From NCBI GenBank assembly GCA_029204225.1, contig CM055098.1, forward strand, positions 24,679,367 through 24,743,366: a DNA stretch of 64,000 bases. The letters run 5' to 3'. Source of the stretch: Diphasiastrum complanatum. Lineage: Eukaryota; Streptophyta; Lycopodiopsida; Lycopodiales; Lycopodiaceae. The notes beneath the pieces were generated by a model. That model did not search any database and was not told where the DNA came from. It saw only the letters and a program-made list of their open reading frames with translations. Positions 46,811 through 58,815 of this stretch are shown here, piece by piece. Numbering within the stretch: position 1 is the stretch's first letter; each line of letters begins with the position of its first letter. The translations under genes were made by a program, and so were the position numbers.

Positions 46811-49800
46811 CTGGCAGAATAGAAATAAAGGCAAGGGGATAAAAAACGTGATGAACGCACGCAATTTTTCCTCCCCACTAGGCTCTCATATCTCAACATT
46901 GCCATTCTTTGTTAAAGATTTGTTAAATCTCTTGTACCAATGTTGGGGAAAGTCGGCAAAGTTCAAGAATGGAACCACCATCTTATCCCAAAAATTTGAA
47001 TGACAAAAATTGTACATAGTTTAAGAATGGAACCAGCATCTTTTCTCAAAAATTTGAATGACAAAAATTGTACAGGATATTTTATGTCATAAATCTTGGG
47101 TTTTATAAAGGAAAACCAGCAAGTAAGAGCTTGTCACTCAATAGAGGCCGAAGAACTTTTTCACATATCGGTTTTTGGAGGGAAACCTCAAAAATGTTTT
47201 CCCAACAGTGGAACTTTGAGCTCACCAAAATTAAAAAGTAGTTTTGAAGGGAAAAACTTGGATGCCCGTGCACATGGTTGGCCAAGAGCAACCTAGTTGT
47301 AAGTGAATACCAAAAAGGGCCTTTAAAACGTTGTGAGTCTCCACAAGAGATTCGACGACAAGCAACAATAGTAGATGGAGGATATCCACTACTTTGTACC
47401 AAAAGTGAGGTTTACAGGGATTGAAGCCAACAAGATTTGCCATCAAACTAACGGATTAATCCTATGTAAAACCGAAGGGTGTGGTTGTTGATATCCCTGT
47501 AAAAATAGCAGACATGCAGTTTGTGATCACCTTTGTAGTAATGAATATATCTAAATCTCCATAGGAGTCCACAAGTCCCTTCACACGCCCAAGGACTTGA
47601 AGAAGATAGACCGAATAAGCTTTATGGAATATGTCACTGGCTACTTGATCCACCAGAGGCAGGCCAAGAAGACTTTGTACTAAACCGGCAGAGTGCCGAG
47701 GGACCGACACTACTTCAGGCCGTGGATCCTATTGGGGGTATTCCTAACATATTGTAAATAAATAATATCAGCTAATAAAATATGTTGCGAGGGCATGGCA
47801 TCCTGCACGTATAAGCCATGGCCCAATGAGCACACAAGTTGAGCTGTAAATAGAATAATAGATTTGGGCCCTTTTGTAATTAAAATAAAACTTGAGGCCC
47901 AAAGTCAAGTTAAAAACTTAGTGTCAACTCTTTTAAGTTGGGTCCAAATGGAGACTCACATGAATCATATGAAATCCAATGTACCTTTTTTAAGACCTTT
48001 GGATCAAGTTGGGTCCAAGATGAATAGATAGGATTAGTGTACATATTAGCCAATAGTATTTTGGGGCAAGGGCCTTCCCCATTTATAAAACGACACCTCG
48101 TGTACTCTATTTTCATGCTTAATGAGAAGGAGTAAACTCTACCAAATTTGGGAGAGAAGCATTCTCACTTGCTATTCACTACTTGCTAATGTGCTTGATT
48201 GTGTTTTTCTTTTGCTCTCAAGTTTGCAAGTTTTTGTTGGTTTCCATAGTTAAAGTTTTTGCATTAGCAAGCACAACGAGCATTTGAGCTAACCTCCAAC
48301 CTCATTATCTCTCTCCACCTTCTCTCTATTACTCTCTTCCTCTCTTCTATTCTATTCTTCTCCTTCACAAAATCATGATGAATGTTAGTTTAGTGGAGTA
48401 GAGTTAGGGGTGTGCAGTGTTAGTGGTGATAGAGTTAGAGAAAAAGGAGATAACTATCTAAAAGTAGCAGCTATTCATAGTTAGGCACCTATCCAGTGTT
48501 CTAACCCTTGTTGACAGGCAGGAGGACTATTACTATGCGAGATCTTCGACCCTACAAAATCTGACCTTATCAACTTCACTAATTTTCAAAAATAGTAAGG
48601 ACACTATTCGTAGGCCTTATTGACATATAAAAAAATCTATCTCTAAGATGAAAATCCACTTTGGCCTCAAAATTGCCAAATTAGATAAACTTAACTAGTT
48701 GACATTTTTCACAAAATCTTGTTGCTTGGACTTGGGGGCTACCCAATATATGCAAACTGATTGGAATGGTTTCAAAGGTACAACTCTTTTCACACTCAAA
48801 AGGCATATTCATTCGGGTGATAGCAGCACACATCGAATTCATACAATTTTAGAATGGTGATCTCAAGTTAGTTCCAAATGTTCTTCATACTCCAAATCTA
48901 ACTAAGAATCTACTCTTCATATGTAGAATAGTAGATCTAGACCACAATGTTCGATTTGCGTAGATGAATATTCTATATTTAAGAAAAGTAGAAGTCTATT
49001 TGCACTTGGAAAAAGGCAAGACTATCTCTAGAAACCACCTACTACACACTTCAAATGGAGTGGCTTAGAAGAAAAATCGTACACTCATCAGTAGTGTAAA
49101 AAGTATGCTAAATCATGTTTCATTGTCAAAGCATTCTTAGGTAGAAGCTATAACTAAAACATACATTTAGAATTGAATCACAACCAAAGTGTTGGTGTGT
49201 TGAAATTTCACAATTCTAGTTTTAGTAATTTGTTGTAATTCCACTTGAAAGCAATGATGTGGCACCACATGCATGTGTCTATATGCTTAGCCCTATGCCT
49301 AACAATGTAAATTCCTCACATGAGGTCTTTTGTCATTTTTGCAAGAGAGTACAAAATGTACATTAACTTTGTAAACAGAATGTGGGACTATTTTTAGTAT
49401 GTTTTACATTGTTGAGGGATCTCAAGATCTTGAAGTCAAATGTAAGGATAATGGCCCTATTTTTAGGGTGTTCCCTTTAGGTTTACATCAAACATGGTTG
49501 AAGGGTAATTCTAAATCCGAAACAATGTTTTTTATTTCAAATAATAAAATAGCAAAATTATCATAGAGTTGGTGATTTATTTATTTTGTTGAAATTCAAA
49601 AGTATAGCAAAGTTAGGCAAAAAATAGTTCTATGTATTGAAAGTGGCTTGCGTGTAGTGTGAATGTAGCTAGCGTGAAGCACAATATATGTGTGCAGCAA
49701 GTCCTTAGAAGGCGTCAAAGCAATGTGCTAAAGCAGCAAAGTGCATAGCGATAGGCAAAGTTGTCGATAGTCAAGAAATGACATCGTAGCATGCGGTGTG

Positions 49801-51000
49801 CAACTAGAGTGTAGAAGCCATGAGGAAAACTTAGTATGCAACTAGGGTTGTCACACCAAATAATCCAGGCTATAGATAGGCAAAGATTCCAGACAACAGT
49901 TAGGTTATTGTCAATAGCTAGTACGCAAAATAATTGATCAATGGCTGGAACAATATGGGCATTCATAGCTCAGGGGAATCAGCAAGGTGACTGTCTTAGG
50001 CAAAAACGGCGGTAGGCCGCTGACCACAAGTAGCAGTGTTCGGGAAACCTCTTTGGGTTCCCTCCAATATCTTGTATTTTTTTTTTTGAGTTTTTGATTT
50101 TTGAAATGTTTTGCCTTCCTATGTAAGCCAAGTTTTGTAAGGATCTCATTATTTCACTATACACGCATTTCTTACATTTAAAAACTATTATCGGTTTGTA
50201 AGTTTTTTGTGACATCGGTTTTCGACGAAAGATGCCGGTTCCATTCTCAAGAGATGCTGGCTTTCCTGAACACTGGCAAGCAGGGCTACCGTAGACAACA
50301 AGGTAGAGGGCTGTCGCGTGTGTTCTCTATGAGAAATAACAAGCGAGATGGAGGCAAAGGCTCAAAAAAGTTGATAGAACTTAGGTCTTTTATTATATGT
50401 AAGCATCATATTGCTCATTTGAAAACTTTAAAAAATTGTGTAAGTCTTAATTTATGTCACTAAGTTTATTACCTAATGAAAAAGAAATCACAAAAATTAA
50501 TGTTCATTATGGAATCCTAAAAGATTTCTTTCTTTTCACTATACTGGAAAAATCTAATTCATCATCTCCAATCCTAAAGCATGGCATAAATCCATCAATA
50601 AAACAACTCATTCAATGGGTCTCTTATTCAATGGAGTTGGCTGAATTGACTAGCTTCCCATCTAAAGTTTATGTGGCCCCAAACTTAGATTAGAGCCACC
50701 CTAGGAAGGTAAGATGCATTTCATGGCTTTTTTACCACAAATAAAAATAAATATTACAAATATCTAAAATACAAATCCACTAGGGTGTATATATTGTGTA
50801 TAACCCACTAGTGGCCTAACTCTTTATTTAAAAAAAAAAATACAAATCCATCTTCACATTATTGTAGCTAGGCCTCTTGATACTACTTCCATTCCTAGAC
50901 TATGAGGCCAGGTGATTTGTTTGGCTAATAAGCCTTTGACAAAGAATGGCAATTTTGAGACGTCTGTTTGGCGGATTCATGTAAAGAGGGCCTAAACAAT
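46811..51000. other. Spacer between the head-to-head lipases
   Basis: Apart from the Copia fragment at 48720-49190 I see no coding domain. A TATA-like tttataaaac at about 48084 lies in a possible LTR remnant (48060-48400). A word array with agcgtgaagc and gcaaagt motifs lies at 49620-49880. Confidence 0.5.
48720..49190 (+). pseudogene. Degraded Copia protease to integrase-tail fragment
   Basis: LDLGATQYMQTDW (protease context DSGAT-HMT, active-site Asp-Ser changed to Asp-Leu), then VPNVLHTPNLTKNLLF in a shifted frame, then NGVA-stop-KKNRTL-SVKSML, the end of the integrase core. The middle of the integrase is deleted. Confidence 0.6.
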
Positions 51001-51804
51001 TGCGCACGTGTTTTATATCTTTATTTTTATTCTGCGGGGGCCCCACCTGCGCACTGCGCAGGTCGCAGTCTAGCCTGTCAAACGCTGGATGTAGACTTCC
51101 AATTCCAATTTATTTATTCTTCTCGAAGCTCTGCTACTACAGCTACAGTGAATGGTCAACTTATGATCGATCATTTACGATGATCCCCAACGTCTTTAAT
51201 CATCTTCTGATTCCCACAACTTACACAAGGATGTGATGTTAATGCCCAACTTCTCTTAAATTTTAGTGCATAATTTGGCATTTGGCTAGCTTTTATGAAT
51301 TCTCCATCAAGCAATTTCTGAATCTGTGCTCTTGCGCACTTTATTAAATTATTTTGAAAGCTTTTTCCCGAGTTCCAAACCTGTATATTGATTGAAGATC
51401 AGGTAGACCGTACCCTGGTAGATTATTTCTAGGAATAATTTGATTGAGCAAAAGATTCGCATGAGCTATTGTCCAATTTATTTTGAATTCTTAACTTTGA
51501 TTTTTTAGACCACTGTTCTCGGTCTTTGTCCTTGATGGGAAACAAGAGTAGATTCTCTGAAGATATGTCTTCGACTCTTCCAGTGCATTATTAAAATATA
51601 AGCTTTATTAGTTGGTGACGGAAAGTCTGTATCGAGCAGAGTACTAGAGTAGCGATGTTTTGCACATTTTTCATGATATGATCGCTAATTCTCTAGAAGG
51701 TTATTAGTTCTAGTCCTTGTCTTTGAGAGTGTGTTTCTAGTAAAACATCTGAAGAATAAGTTATAGCTGGGTCTGTTTTGGGCTATCATCTTCCCTACCT
51801 ACAT
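51000..51804 (+). promoter_or_regulatory. Upstream region of lipase copy 2, shared with copy 1
   Basis: Homologous to 46016-46810 in inverted orientation (see the matching entry). A CACGTG G-box is at 51005-51010, 795 bases from the ATG and on the far side of the same G-run block as in copy 1. Confidence 0.6.
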
Positions 51805-53502
51805 ATGGCCTCCTGCATTGATGTGGTTTCCAGCAAGTCGTGGAATCTCTCCACTAGCAGATTTAACTGTTCAGTTACGCTCGATGCGGTATCATTACAG
51901 GGACACAGAGGTGATTGTGTGGATGTTCCATATAAACACAGAAAATTCACGAATTCAACTTGCGGAGCGACAATGGATGTGTTTAAATCAGAGTTTGCAA
52001 ATCCGGTGAAGAATTGCGTCTACAAGGGCGTCTATCTAGGAAGCAACAATTCTCTGCAAAGGCTGCAATCCCAACGCCTCGTCCCTGCAAATCTTGGTCT
52101 GAAGTTTGGTGTGTCTGCTACCGCGACTGTTGAAACCGTAAAAACAGAGTTGGCTGCTATTCCAAAGCTGTCGCACAAGTGGAGATGTATTCAAGGGGCT
52201 AACGATTGGAAAAATCTTTTGGATCCTCTAGATCCAATTTTGAAGGCCGAGATTATCAAATACGGGGAATTTGCACAGCTCTGTTACGACGCTTTCGACT
52301 ATGACAGCCATTCGGATTTTTGTGGAAGCTGCAGATTCAATCCCAAAAAGCTTCTGAAGGAATACGGCCTTAGAAACGAGGACTACGAAATCACCAAGTA
52401 TCTCTATGCAACCTCCGCCGCATCCCTTCCAACCTTTTTTCGAAAATCCGATTCCGATGATCCATGGAGTACGAGCTCTAATTGGATAGGATTTGTGGCG
52501 GTTTCCACTTCTGAATGGGAGATAGAGAGGCTTGGAAGACGAGATATTGTGGTGGCTTGGAGGGGAACAGTGACACATTTGGACTGGCTCACAGACCTCC
52601 AAAAATCCTTATGTCCATCTGGTCTTGATCCACGTACTGCTGGAAGATCAATAAATGGTGACGTTAGAGTAGAAACTGGTTTCCTCAGTCTCTACACCAC
52701 AAAGAAGGAGACAGCCAGGTACAATAAGCAAAGTGCGAGGGAGCAACTACTGACTGAGATACAGAGGCTGACTGAATTATACAAGGGAGAACAGCTCAGC
52801 ATATCCTTAACCGGTCATAGTCTGGGTGCCGCCTTGGCTCTGCTTAGCGGTTATGACTTGGCCGAGTCAGGGCTTAATTTGAAGCTCGGAAATGCACCTA
52901 GCCCATCCTTTAATCCAAGCGAATCGATGAGCCTAGAAAACATTTTTGATCACGAACAAGAACTCCAACATGTAGACAAGGATGACAAGATTCCGATCAC
53001 AGTGTTCTCTTTTGCAGGCCCCCGGGTGGGTAACAGTGCCTTTCGTAATCGGGTCAACAATCTTGGAGTCAAGGTTCTCCGGATTGTGAATGTGAACGAT
53101 TTGGTGCCAAAGGTTCCCGGTGTGCTACTGAACGAAAAATTTCAGTTTATTCATGATTGGATTGACGAAGTACCTTGGACATACTCGCATGTAGGTGAAG
53201 AACTTGCAGTGAACAACAATCATTCTCCCTTCCTTCAGCTGTCTTTGGATCCATCTTGTTTTCACAACCTTGAAGCCTATATGCATCTCATAGATGGTTA
53301 TACCGGTTTTGGAAGGAAGTTCAGTCACTCTCTTTCTCGAGATCCTGCTCTCGTAAACAAGAACAGCAACTTTTTGAAAAGGCATCTCAAAATACCCGGT
53401 TTCTGGAGGCAAGACAAGGACAAGGGTCTCGTCAGACATCCAGATGGAAGACTTAAGTTCCGCGGTAGAGAACCCGAGGATGTACTTCCTTACGTCGCGT
53501 AG
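51805..53502 (+). CDS. Phospholipase A1-Igamma / DAD1-like lipase, copy 2 (565 aa)
   Basis: Intact, intronless paralogue of the gene at 44303-46015. I start it at the ATG at 51805 (MASCIDV), which aligns with MASWIDV of copy 1. The nine codons upstream are open but begin with TTG. It has a divergent Ser-rich N-terminus (probable plastid transit peptide, about 1-105), the near-identical lipase core from KLSHKWRCIQG on, DIVVAWRGTV, GHSLG with Ser339, NVNDLVPKVPG and CFHNLEAYMH. Most substitutions relative to copy 1 fall in the transit peptide. In the core they are few and conservative, suggesting both copies remain under selection. The C-terminus ends LPYVA where copy 1 ends PPYD. It is likely a plastid acyl hydrolase, as for copy 1. 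Confidence 0.95.
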   Translation: MASCIDVVSSKSWNLSTSRFNCSVTLDAVSLQGHRGDCVDVPYKHRKFTNSTCGATMDVFKSEFANPVKNCVYKGVYLGSNNSLQRLQSQRLVPANLGLKFGVSATATVETVKTELAAIPKLSHKWRCIQGANDWKNLLDPLDPILKAEIIKYGEFAQLCYDAFDYDSHSDFCGSCRFNPKKLLKEYGLRNEDYEITKYLYATSAASLPTFFRKSDSDDPWSTSSNWIGFVAVSTSEWEIERLGRRDIVVAWRGTVTHLDWLTDLQKSLCPSGLDPRTAGRSINGDVRVETGFLSLYTTKKETARYNKQSAREQLLTEIQRLTELYKGEQLSISLTGHSLGAALALLSGYDLAESGLNLKLGNAPSPSFNPSESMSLENIFDHEQELQHVDKDDKIPITVFSFAGPRVGNSAFRNRVNNLGVKVLRIVNVNDLVPKVPGVLLNEKFQFIHDWIDEVPWTYSHVGEELAVNNNHSPFLQLSLDPSCFHNLEAYMHLIDGYTGFGRKFSHSLSRDPALVNKNSNFLKRHLKIPGFWRQDKDKGLVRHPDGRLKFRGREPEDVLPYVA

Positions 53503-54880
53503 CGCATTCTGTGGGGAAATGATCGAGCCTGCAAAAATGTCTATTCCTAGAGCCTAAAATTTAAGGTTGCAAAAGCTTGCAAGTTCCAGCATTTCGTTAA
53601 TTTATTCACGTTTCAAGGCTGTGCATTGATGTTATTGTTATACTGGTGATGAATGTGAATCAGATCATGTTTATCAGCAGCCGTAAGGGCTTTATTGAGA
53701 CTTGTGACAGCGTGCAGAATTATGGGATCTTCTGGATCGGAAGCAATACTGAACCATCATACGATTGCGGAGTTCAAGCGGCATTAGCCAACGCATTATG
53801 CACGAAGCTGCAAGCAACAAGGTGGATCGTTGTGTATGAGCTTACCATCTGATTGATACAAGTGATGAGATTGAAGTAGGCCAGCAACAAATTTCGATCA
53901 GTCGAGCTACTATACTTGGAATCTCTAGTTGGAGCTGTGTCTTGTCTGCTAATGACAAATTGTCGTGTGCTCTTCCTACTAATTAACGGGTCTTGCCTGC
54001 TCTGTGTGTACGTTCGCTTCAAACATCTATGCAAAACAGTATAAACGTATATCTTTCATGGAGTTTGTGCTAATCAAAAAGTGTTCTATAACACTTTCTC
54101 GGATGTCTGTTGTGGGCATATGTTATTCTTAGTTTCTTTCTATGCATCTTGTCAATGGGTGCAAGATGCTTTTGTTTGTTGTTTGTGCTGGGCCTGGAAA
54201 CCTCTTCATAACACTATTTTATTAGCGTTGTACTCGGAATTTTTATTGAATATCTATTGCCAGCTCTCCACATGCGCTTAATGGATCGTTCCAAGATGTT
54301 TATGCCTCAAGCTTCTGTTCTCTTGTATGTCCTGGGTTAAGTACACATTGGAGTCTAAACCATAACCTCGCTAAGGATAGCAATTCCTAAGATCAAGAAA
54401 TCTGCATATCTGAAGACAACCTTCAAAGTTTCCAAACGATGGATTCTCTCATCTCTCATCATCAAGCCTATACGTGGCTATCAAAAGTTGAACATATTAA
54501 GGTTACACACCAAGTGAATCTCTTCTACATGCATTTACAACTACACTAGTTTATATATTCTAAGGTATGCTCTCCGTGCCCATGGCTTACCATGGATCTA
54601 GTTGTGGATTTTTAATCTGTTGACAAACATTTGTAGTTGAATGCTTTACTATAGATGCAATGCAGAAAAGTCTTCTAATCCAACTAAGATTTCCTCAACA
54701 AGCAATCAAGGGGGTTCAAAGAACAATATAACATTGTAGGCCCAGATAAGCCTATGATGGATGTCTTCTAGATAACATTTGCAGCACTTGAAATTTTTGG
54801 CCATGGAGTTTCTAATGAAGTAAAAAACATAGTAGAAGCTATTGAGGCAACTGTTGTCTGAAAGATAAATAGATGGTGTA
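53503..54880. other. Downstream of lipase copy 2, no gene recognised
   Basis: The first 30-40 bases resemble the 3' flank of copy 1. Beyond them I see no coding domain or RNA gene. Confidence 0.5.
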
Positions 54881-56815
54881 TTCTAAGAAGAAATACGAAA
54901 CGGTTTGGTTCGGTTCCTGATGCGAATCAAGAAGAAGAAATCGCGAAACAGTCACGACCGCGACTCAATTGCGACTTTCAATGCGATTCAGATGGAGTTC
55001 AGATGCGATCGCTGGACACTGCCGGCTGAATCACTCCTACAGTCCTCCAGAATGTAGTCAGGCACTGCTGATCTATGTTTATAAAATTAATGCAGCATTC
55101 AACATAGTTTCAACCAAGGTGCAGAATTAGAATGAACAAGGAAACATAGACACATGAATAACAGCAGACACATTTGCATTCGAGATCAGACACGACAAGA
55201 AAATCATCTATATTGATCTTTCTCTGATTTTTCAAGCACTGCATGCAAATCCACGCAGTGCGTTGGCGTGGGAGAAACACGGTTCTCTCACAAGTAATTG
55301 TCTCGCTTTATTAGCGGACAATTGGATCTACAGATCCTAGACAAAATTGTCTTCGCACGCAGGCGGACATGTATTTTGTAATTTCGTCTTGATTGCTTAC
55401 TAGCATCAGACTACTTCATTACACTGTATGTGTGTCAAGTATCATCCAGTAAGTATATAGTCGCTCTATGTATCTTTTAGATTAGAGTGATTAAGCATCT
55501 ACAACTAATCAGGAAATTACAAGAGTGGCAGATTAGCCACGACCTAAAGTGTATTTGTTGACGTCATGCCATCAGATCAGGCATTTGTACTTCTGGGTAC
55601 TTGCATGATCTCGCTGGTACTCTTTGGAGCATGAAGGGCAGGAGAAGGTTTCACGACATTGGTTTCGTTTCGGTCGTCTGCCTTTTCTCGTACTGGACCG
55701 CAAAAATTCTCGTTCGTGAATAGTTCGTGTTCGCGAACCATTCATGTTCGTCTCCTTTGTTGGATTTACTCCTACTACTCTCCTAAATCCCATTTTTAAT
55801 CTGCCTCCATTCTTGCTGCATATTTACTAATGTTGTCACGCAGCCTGCATATTTACACGCAAATTCACACAGACGAATAAAAGGTGAAACAATTGCGACA
55901 TTGTGTTTTTACACAGGTTATGGTGACAGGCAAAAAGGGGACACTATCCTACAGAATGCCGAAGGTGCCCGGAAAGCTAAGGCATCCTATAAATCTAATC
56001 CTAAGGCTATTCGTAGGAAGTGACACACTTTTTGCATCATCACCAACGTTCATCTCAGTACTGACTGACATCGCACCCTTCTCACGCTCACCCCATGCAG
56101 TTGGCTAACAGATTGGACAACTACTGCAGTCACCCACGATCTCTTACAAACAGCACATCCACTCTGTACTTTCACATTTGCACACCTATAATATTATGTA
56201 TATATTTGATACCATCTGCGTATTCCATAGTGAGAAAAGAAGAGACTAAGAGAAGAGGTTTCATTCCTCATTACAGACAAAATAAGCTTCGTAGGGCACA
56301 CGGTTCGTCTGCTATTGTATTGTGCTCTACTGCAATATTAACATGTATACATGATATACTTAATCTGATACAACTCTTTGTTCTACATTCCGATTTGTGT
56401 TAATATTGCTATTCTCGTTCTTCATTTTGTCTGATCTTTCTAGTTGTTCTTTCTGGCAATAGACAATTAACTTTTAGTCTTGTCTTTTGCGAATCATTTG
56501 CGACTAATTATCAGTCGAGCACAGTCTAGCTCTTCGCAAATCATTCACGACATATTATTTGTCTTGCAATTCGTGACAAATTATTCATCTGGCGCTTCAT
56601 CCATTAAATGTTTGGCTGTGTAATCTAGAATGATTGTGATTCCTATCACTAAAGTTCTGTTCATTCTGATAGGCATAGTCATGCTTACGGAGAGAGACGT
56701 TTAACTCATTCCGCTGTGCACGAACATTTTCTGTTCGATTTCGTTTCTTGTTCGAGTTCATTTCTCGTTCGTGTTCGTCATTTATTCTTCCCCTCTCTCC
56801 CAACATGGTATCAGA
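54880..56815 (+). repeat. Region containing the 5' LTR of the Copia element at 56816
   Basis: The sequence ends in cccaaca at 56815, directly before a perfect primer-binding site, so its right part is the 5' LTR. The left boundary was not found. It contains CpG word arrays at 54895-55015 (gcgattc, ggttcgg) and 55680-55750 and 56735-56785 (gttcgtgttcg, gttcgagttc). Confidence 0.5.
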
Positions 56816-56956
56816 GCTATTTTCATAGCTTGATAAGCTTCCACAGTACAAGACTCTACTAGCCGATAGAGTAATTGTTTTCTTGTCCTATAAAAATCAG
56901 ATTTTCATACTTAAGTCACTGATAGTTTCTCCTATCACTCAGACTAATTCTTCCAC

Positions 56957-57450
56957 ATGGATTCCCAAGGGAAAGCCAGTCCTATCATGGAAAAGCTTGA
57001 TGGAGCCAATTACCATATGTGGAAATTTAAGATGAAAACTATACTAATGGCAAAAGAACTGTACGACGTTGTTACAGGTGCAGAAGAGAAACCCGAAGCA
57101 GACAACGCAGCAATCGCCAGATGGAAGCTGAAGGATGGAAAAGTTTTCGCGCCGATCATCCTCAACATCATGGATATCCAGATCGGCCATGTATCCGAGG
57201 CTCAGACATCGAAAGAAGTCTGGGACATCTTGAGCACACTATACGAAGTGTGAGATATATAGCTTCCAAGCTACATCTCAGGAAGAAATTCTACTCCCTC
57301 AAGATGACAAATGGTGATTCTCTGCAGAATCACATTATTCAATTGAAGAACTTGTTAAGACAAATGCCCGTTGTCGGATCTGTCATAGACGATCAAGACG
57401 CAGTAATGCAACTGCTTACAAGCTTGCCAAGTTCTTACAACATCTAGGTG
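56957..57450 (+). pseudogene. Copia gag N-terminal part, frameshifted
   Basis: MDSQGKASPIMEKLDGANYHMWKFKM (motifs KLDGANYHMWK and SKEVWDILSTLYEV) is the standard start of Copia gag (DUF4219/UBN2). The frame ends at 57253. The next frame continues with LHLRKKFYSLKM and LLTSLPSSYN up to a stop at 57447. A reduced knuckle YCKRNNHEIQDC follows near 57690, lacking the first Cys. Confidence 0.8.
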
Positions 57451-57776
57451 ATGATCATCACGACACATCTAGAATTGACTCTTTCGAGAGATTACTATGT
57501 TGTTGCAAGAAGACATGCGAAGGAATGAAGCTTGGAGTTCCTCAGTTGATTCTCACGCCTTGTACACCAACAAGAGCACGATAAAGCAGAATAAGAAGAA
57601 AGGCCTGAAGCAATCAAAGCCAGACTAGAAACCAGCTCAGCATAAGGAACAGTCGAATCTGCAAACAAAGAAGAAGCTGTTCAGCAGATACTGCAAACGA
57701 AACAACCACGAAATACAAGACTGCTGCATACTTCAAGCGAAGAACAACAGCAAAGGGCAGTCGAATCAAGTGACAA

Positions 57777-58815
57777 ATGCAGCTGCAGAAGCTCCATAGC
57801 CTATTCAAGAAGCGGATCATGACCTTCATGACCAACCATCAAGGAGCATCTGGCGACAGTTCTTGGTTCCTGGATTCTGGAGCCACTCAGCACATGACTA
57901 GCCTCATTGGCTGTTTTGAGTCCTATACACATTACAGCACTCAGAAATTCGTTATCCTTGGCGACAATAGCACACAAGCTATTAAAGGTGAAGGCACTGT
58001 AAGATTATGCTTTTCAAATGATCAGTCTAAGCTACTCTCAAAAGACCTGTATGTACCAAAGTTATCTACAAATCTGCTCTCTGTAAGCAGAAGCACAGAT
58101 CTAGGACACAGAGTAGAATTTGAATGTGATCAGTGTAAAGTAGTTGATAGGACAAGCAAGATCCTAGCCGCTCGGAAAGAGGCATGGATACTTGTATATA
58201 TTAAGTCATTACTTTTCTACCTCTAGTCAGGCTCTCAATACTTCAATTCATTCAAATAAAGGTTTACTTTGGCATTATAGACTTGGTCATTTAAATCATG
58301 TTGTTATACAACGAATGTCTAGACAATCTATTGTTCTTGATCTCGACTATCCTCGCGAAAAAGTCGAGTTACCTGTCTGTCAAGACTGTCTATTTGGTAA
58401 ACAGACTAGGAAACTATTTAAGTCAAGCCATCAACATATTGCTAGAGGATTACTAGACGTTGTACATTCATATATTTGTGGCCCGATGAAAAATTCATCA
58501 TTGAAGGATGCCAAGTATTTTATAATCTTTATTGACAAATTCTCCAGAAGAAATCAGAAGTCTTCAACTACTTCAGAATCTTTAAGGAGCGTGCAAAAAA
58601 GGAGGCTGGAAGGACGATCAAGGCCCTAAGGTCAGACAATGATGGAGAATATATCTCTATTGAGTTTAAGGAGTACTGCCAAAGCCAAAGAATTGAGCAG
58701 CAATTCAGCACTCCTTACAGTCCTCAGTCTAATGGCTTAGCTGAGAGGAAGAATCGTACTTTGGCGAATCTGCTAAGTGTATGCTATCGCATGTATCGTT
58801 GTCCAAGATTGGTGG
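57777..58815 (+). pseudogene. Copia protease and integrase fragment, first Asp lost
   Basis: WFLDSGATQHMT (57861-57900) is an intact Copia protease active site, followed by LYVPKLSTNLLSVSR. After a frameshift the pre-integrase domain (LWHYRLGHLN, CQDCLFGKQTRK) and integrase follow. The first catalytic Asp is Tyr (HSYICGPM, near 58470), as in the element at 12127. LRSDNDGEY and NGLAERKNRT are present before the break at about 58815. Confidence 0.8.

Larger units (their letters stand above)
56816..58815 (+). mobile_element. Copia element, 5' part only (element A)
   Basis: The primer-binding site tggtatcagagc (56816-56827) is followed by gag (56957-57450), degenerate zinc knuckle, protease (57830-57900), pre-integrase and integrase up to LSVCYRMYR near 58805. 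There the element changes abruptly into family B sequence. RT, RNase H and 3' LTR are absent. Confidence 0.8.

Noticed and set aside
51778-51804. Nine extra N-terminal codons for lipase copy 2
   Set aside because: The frame opens with TTG at 51778. The first ATG is at 51805 and aligns with the start of copy 1.
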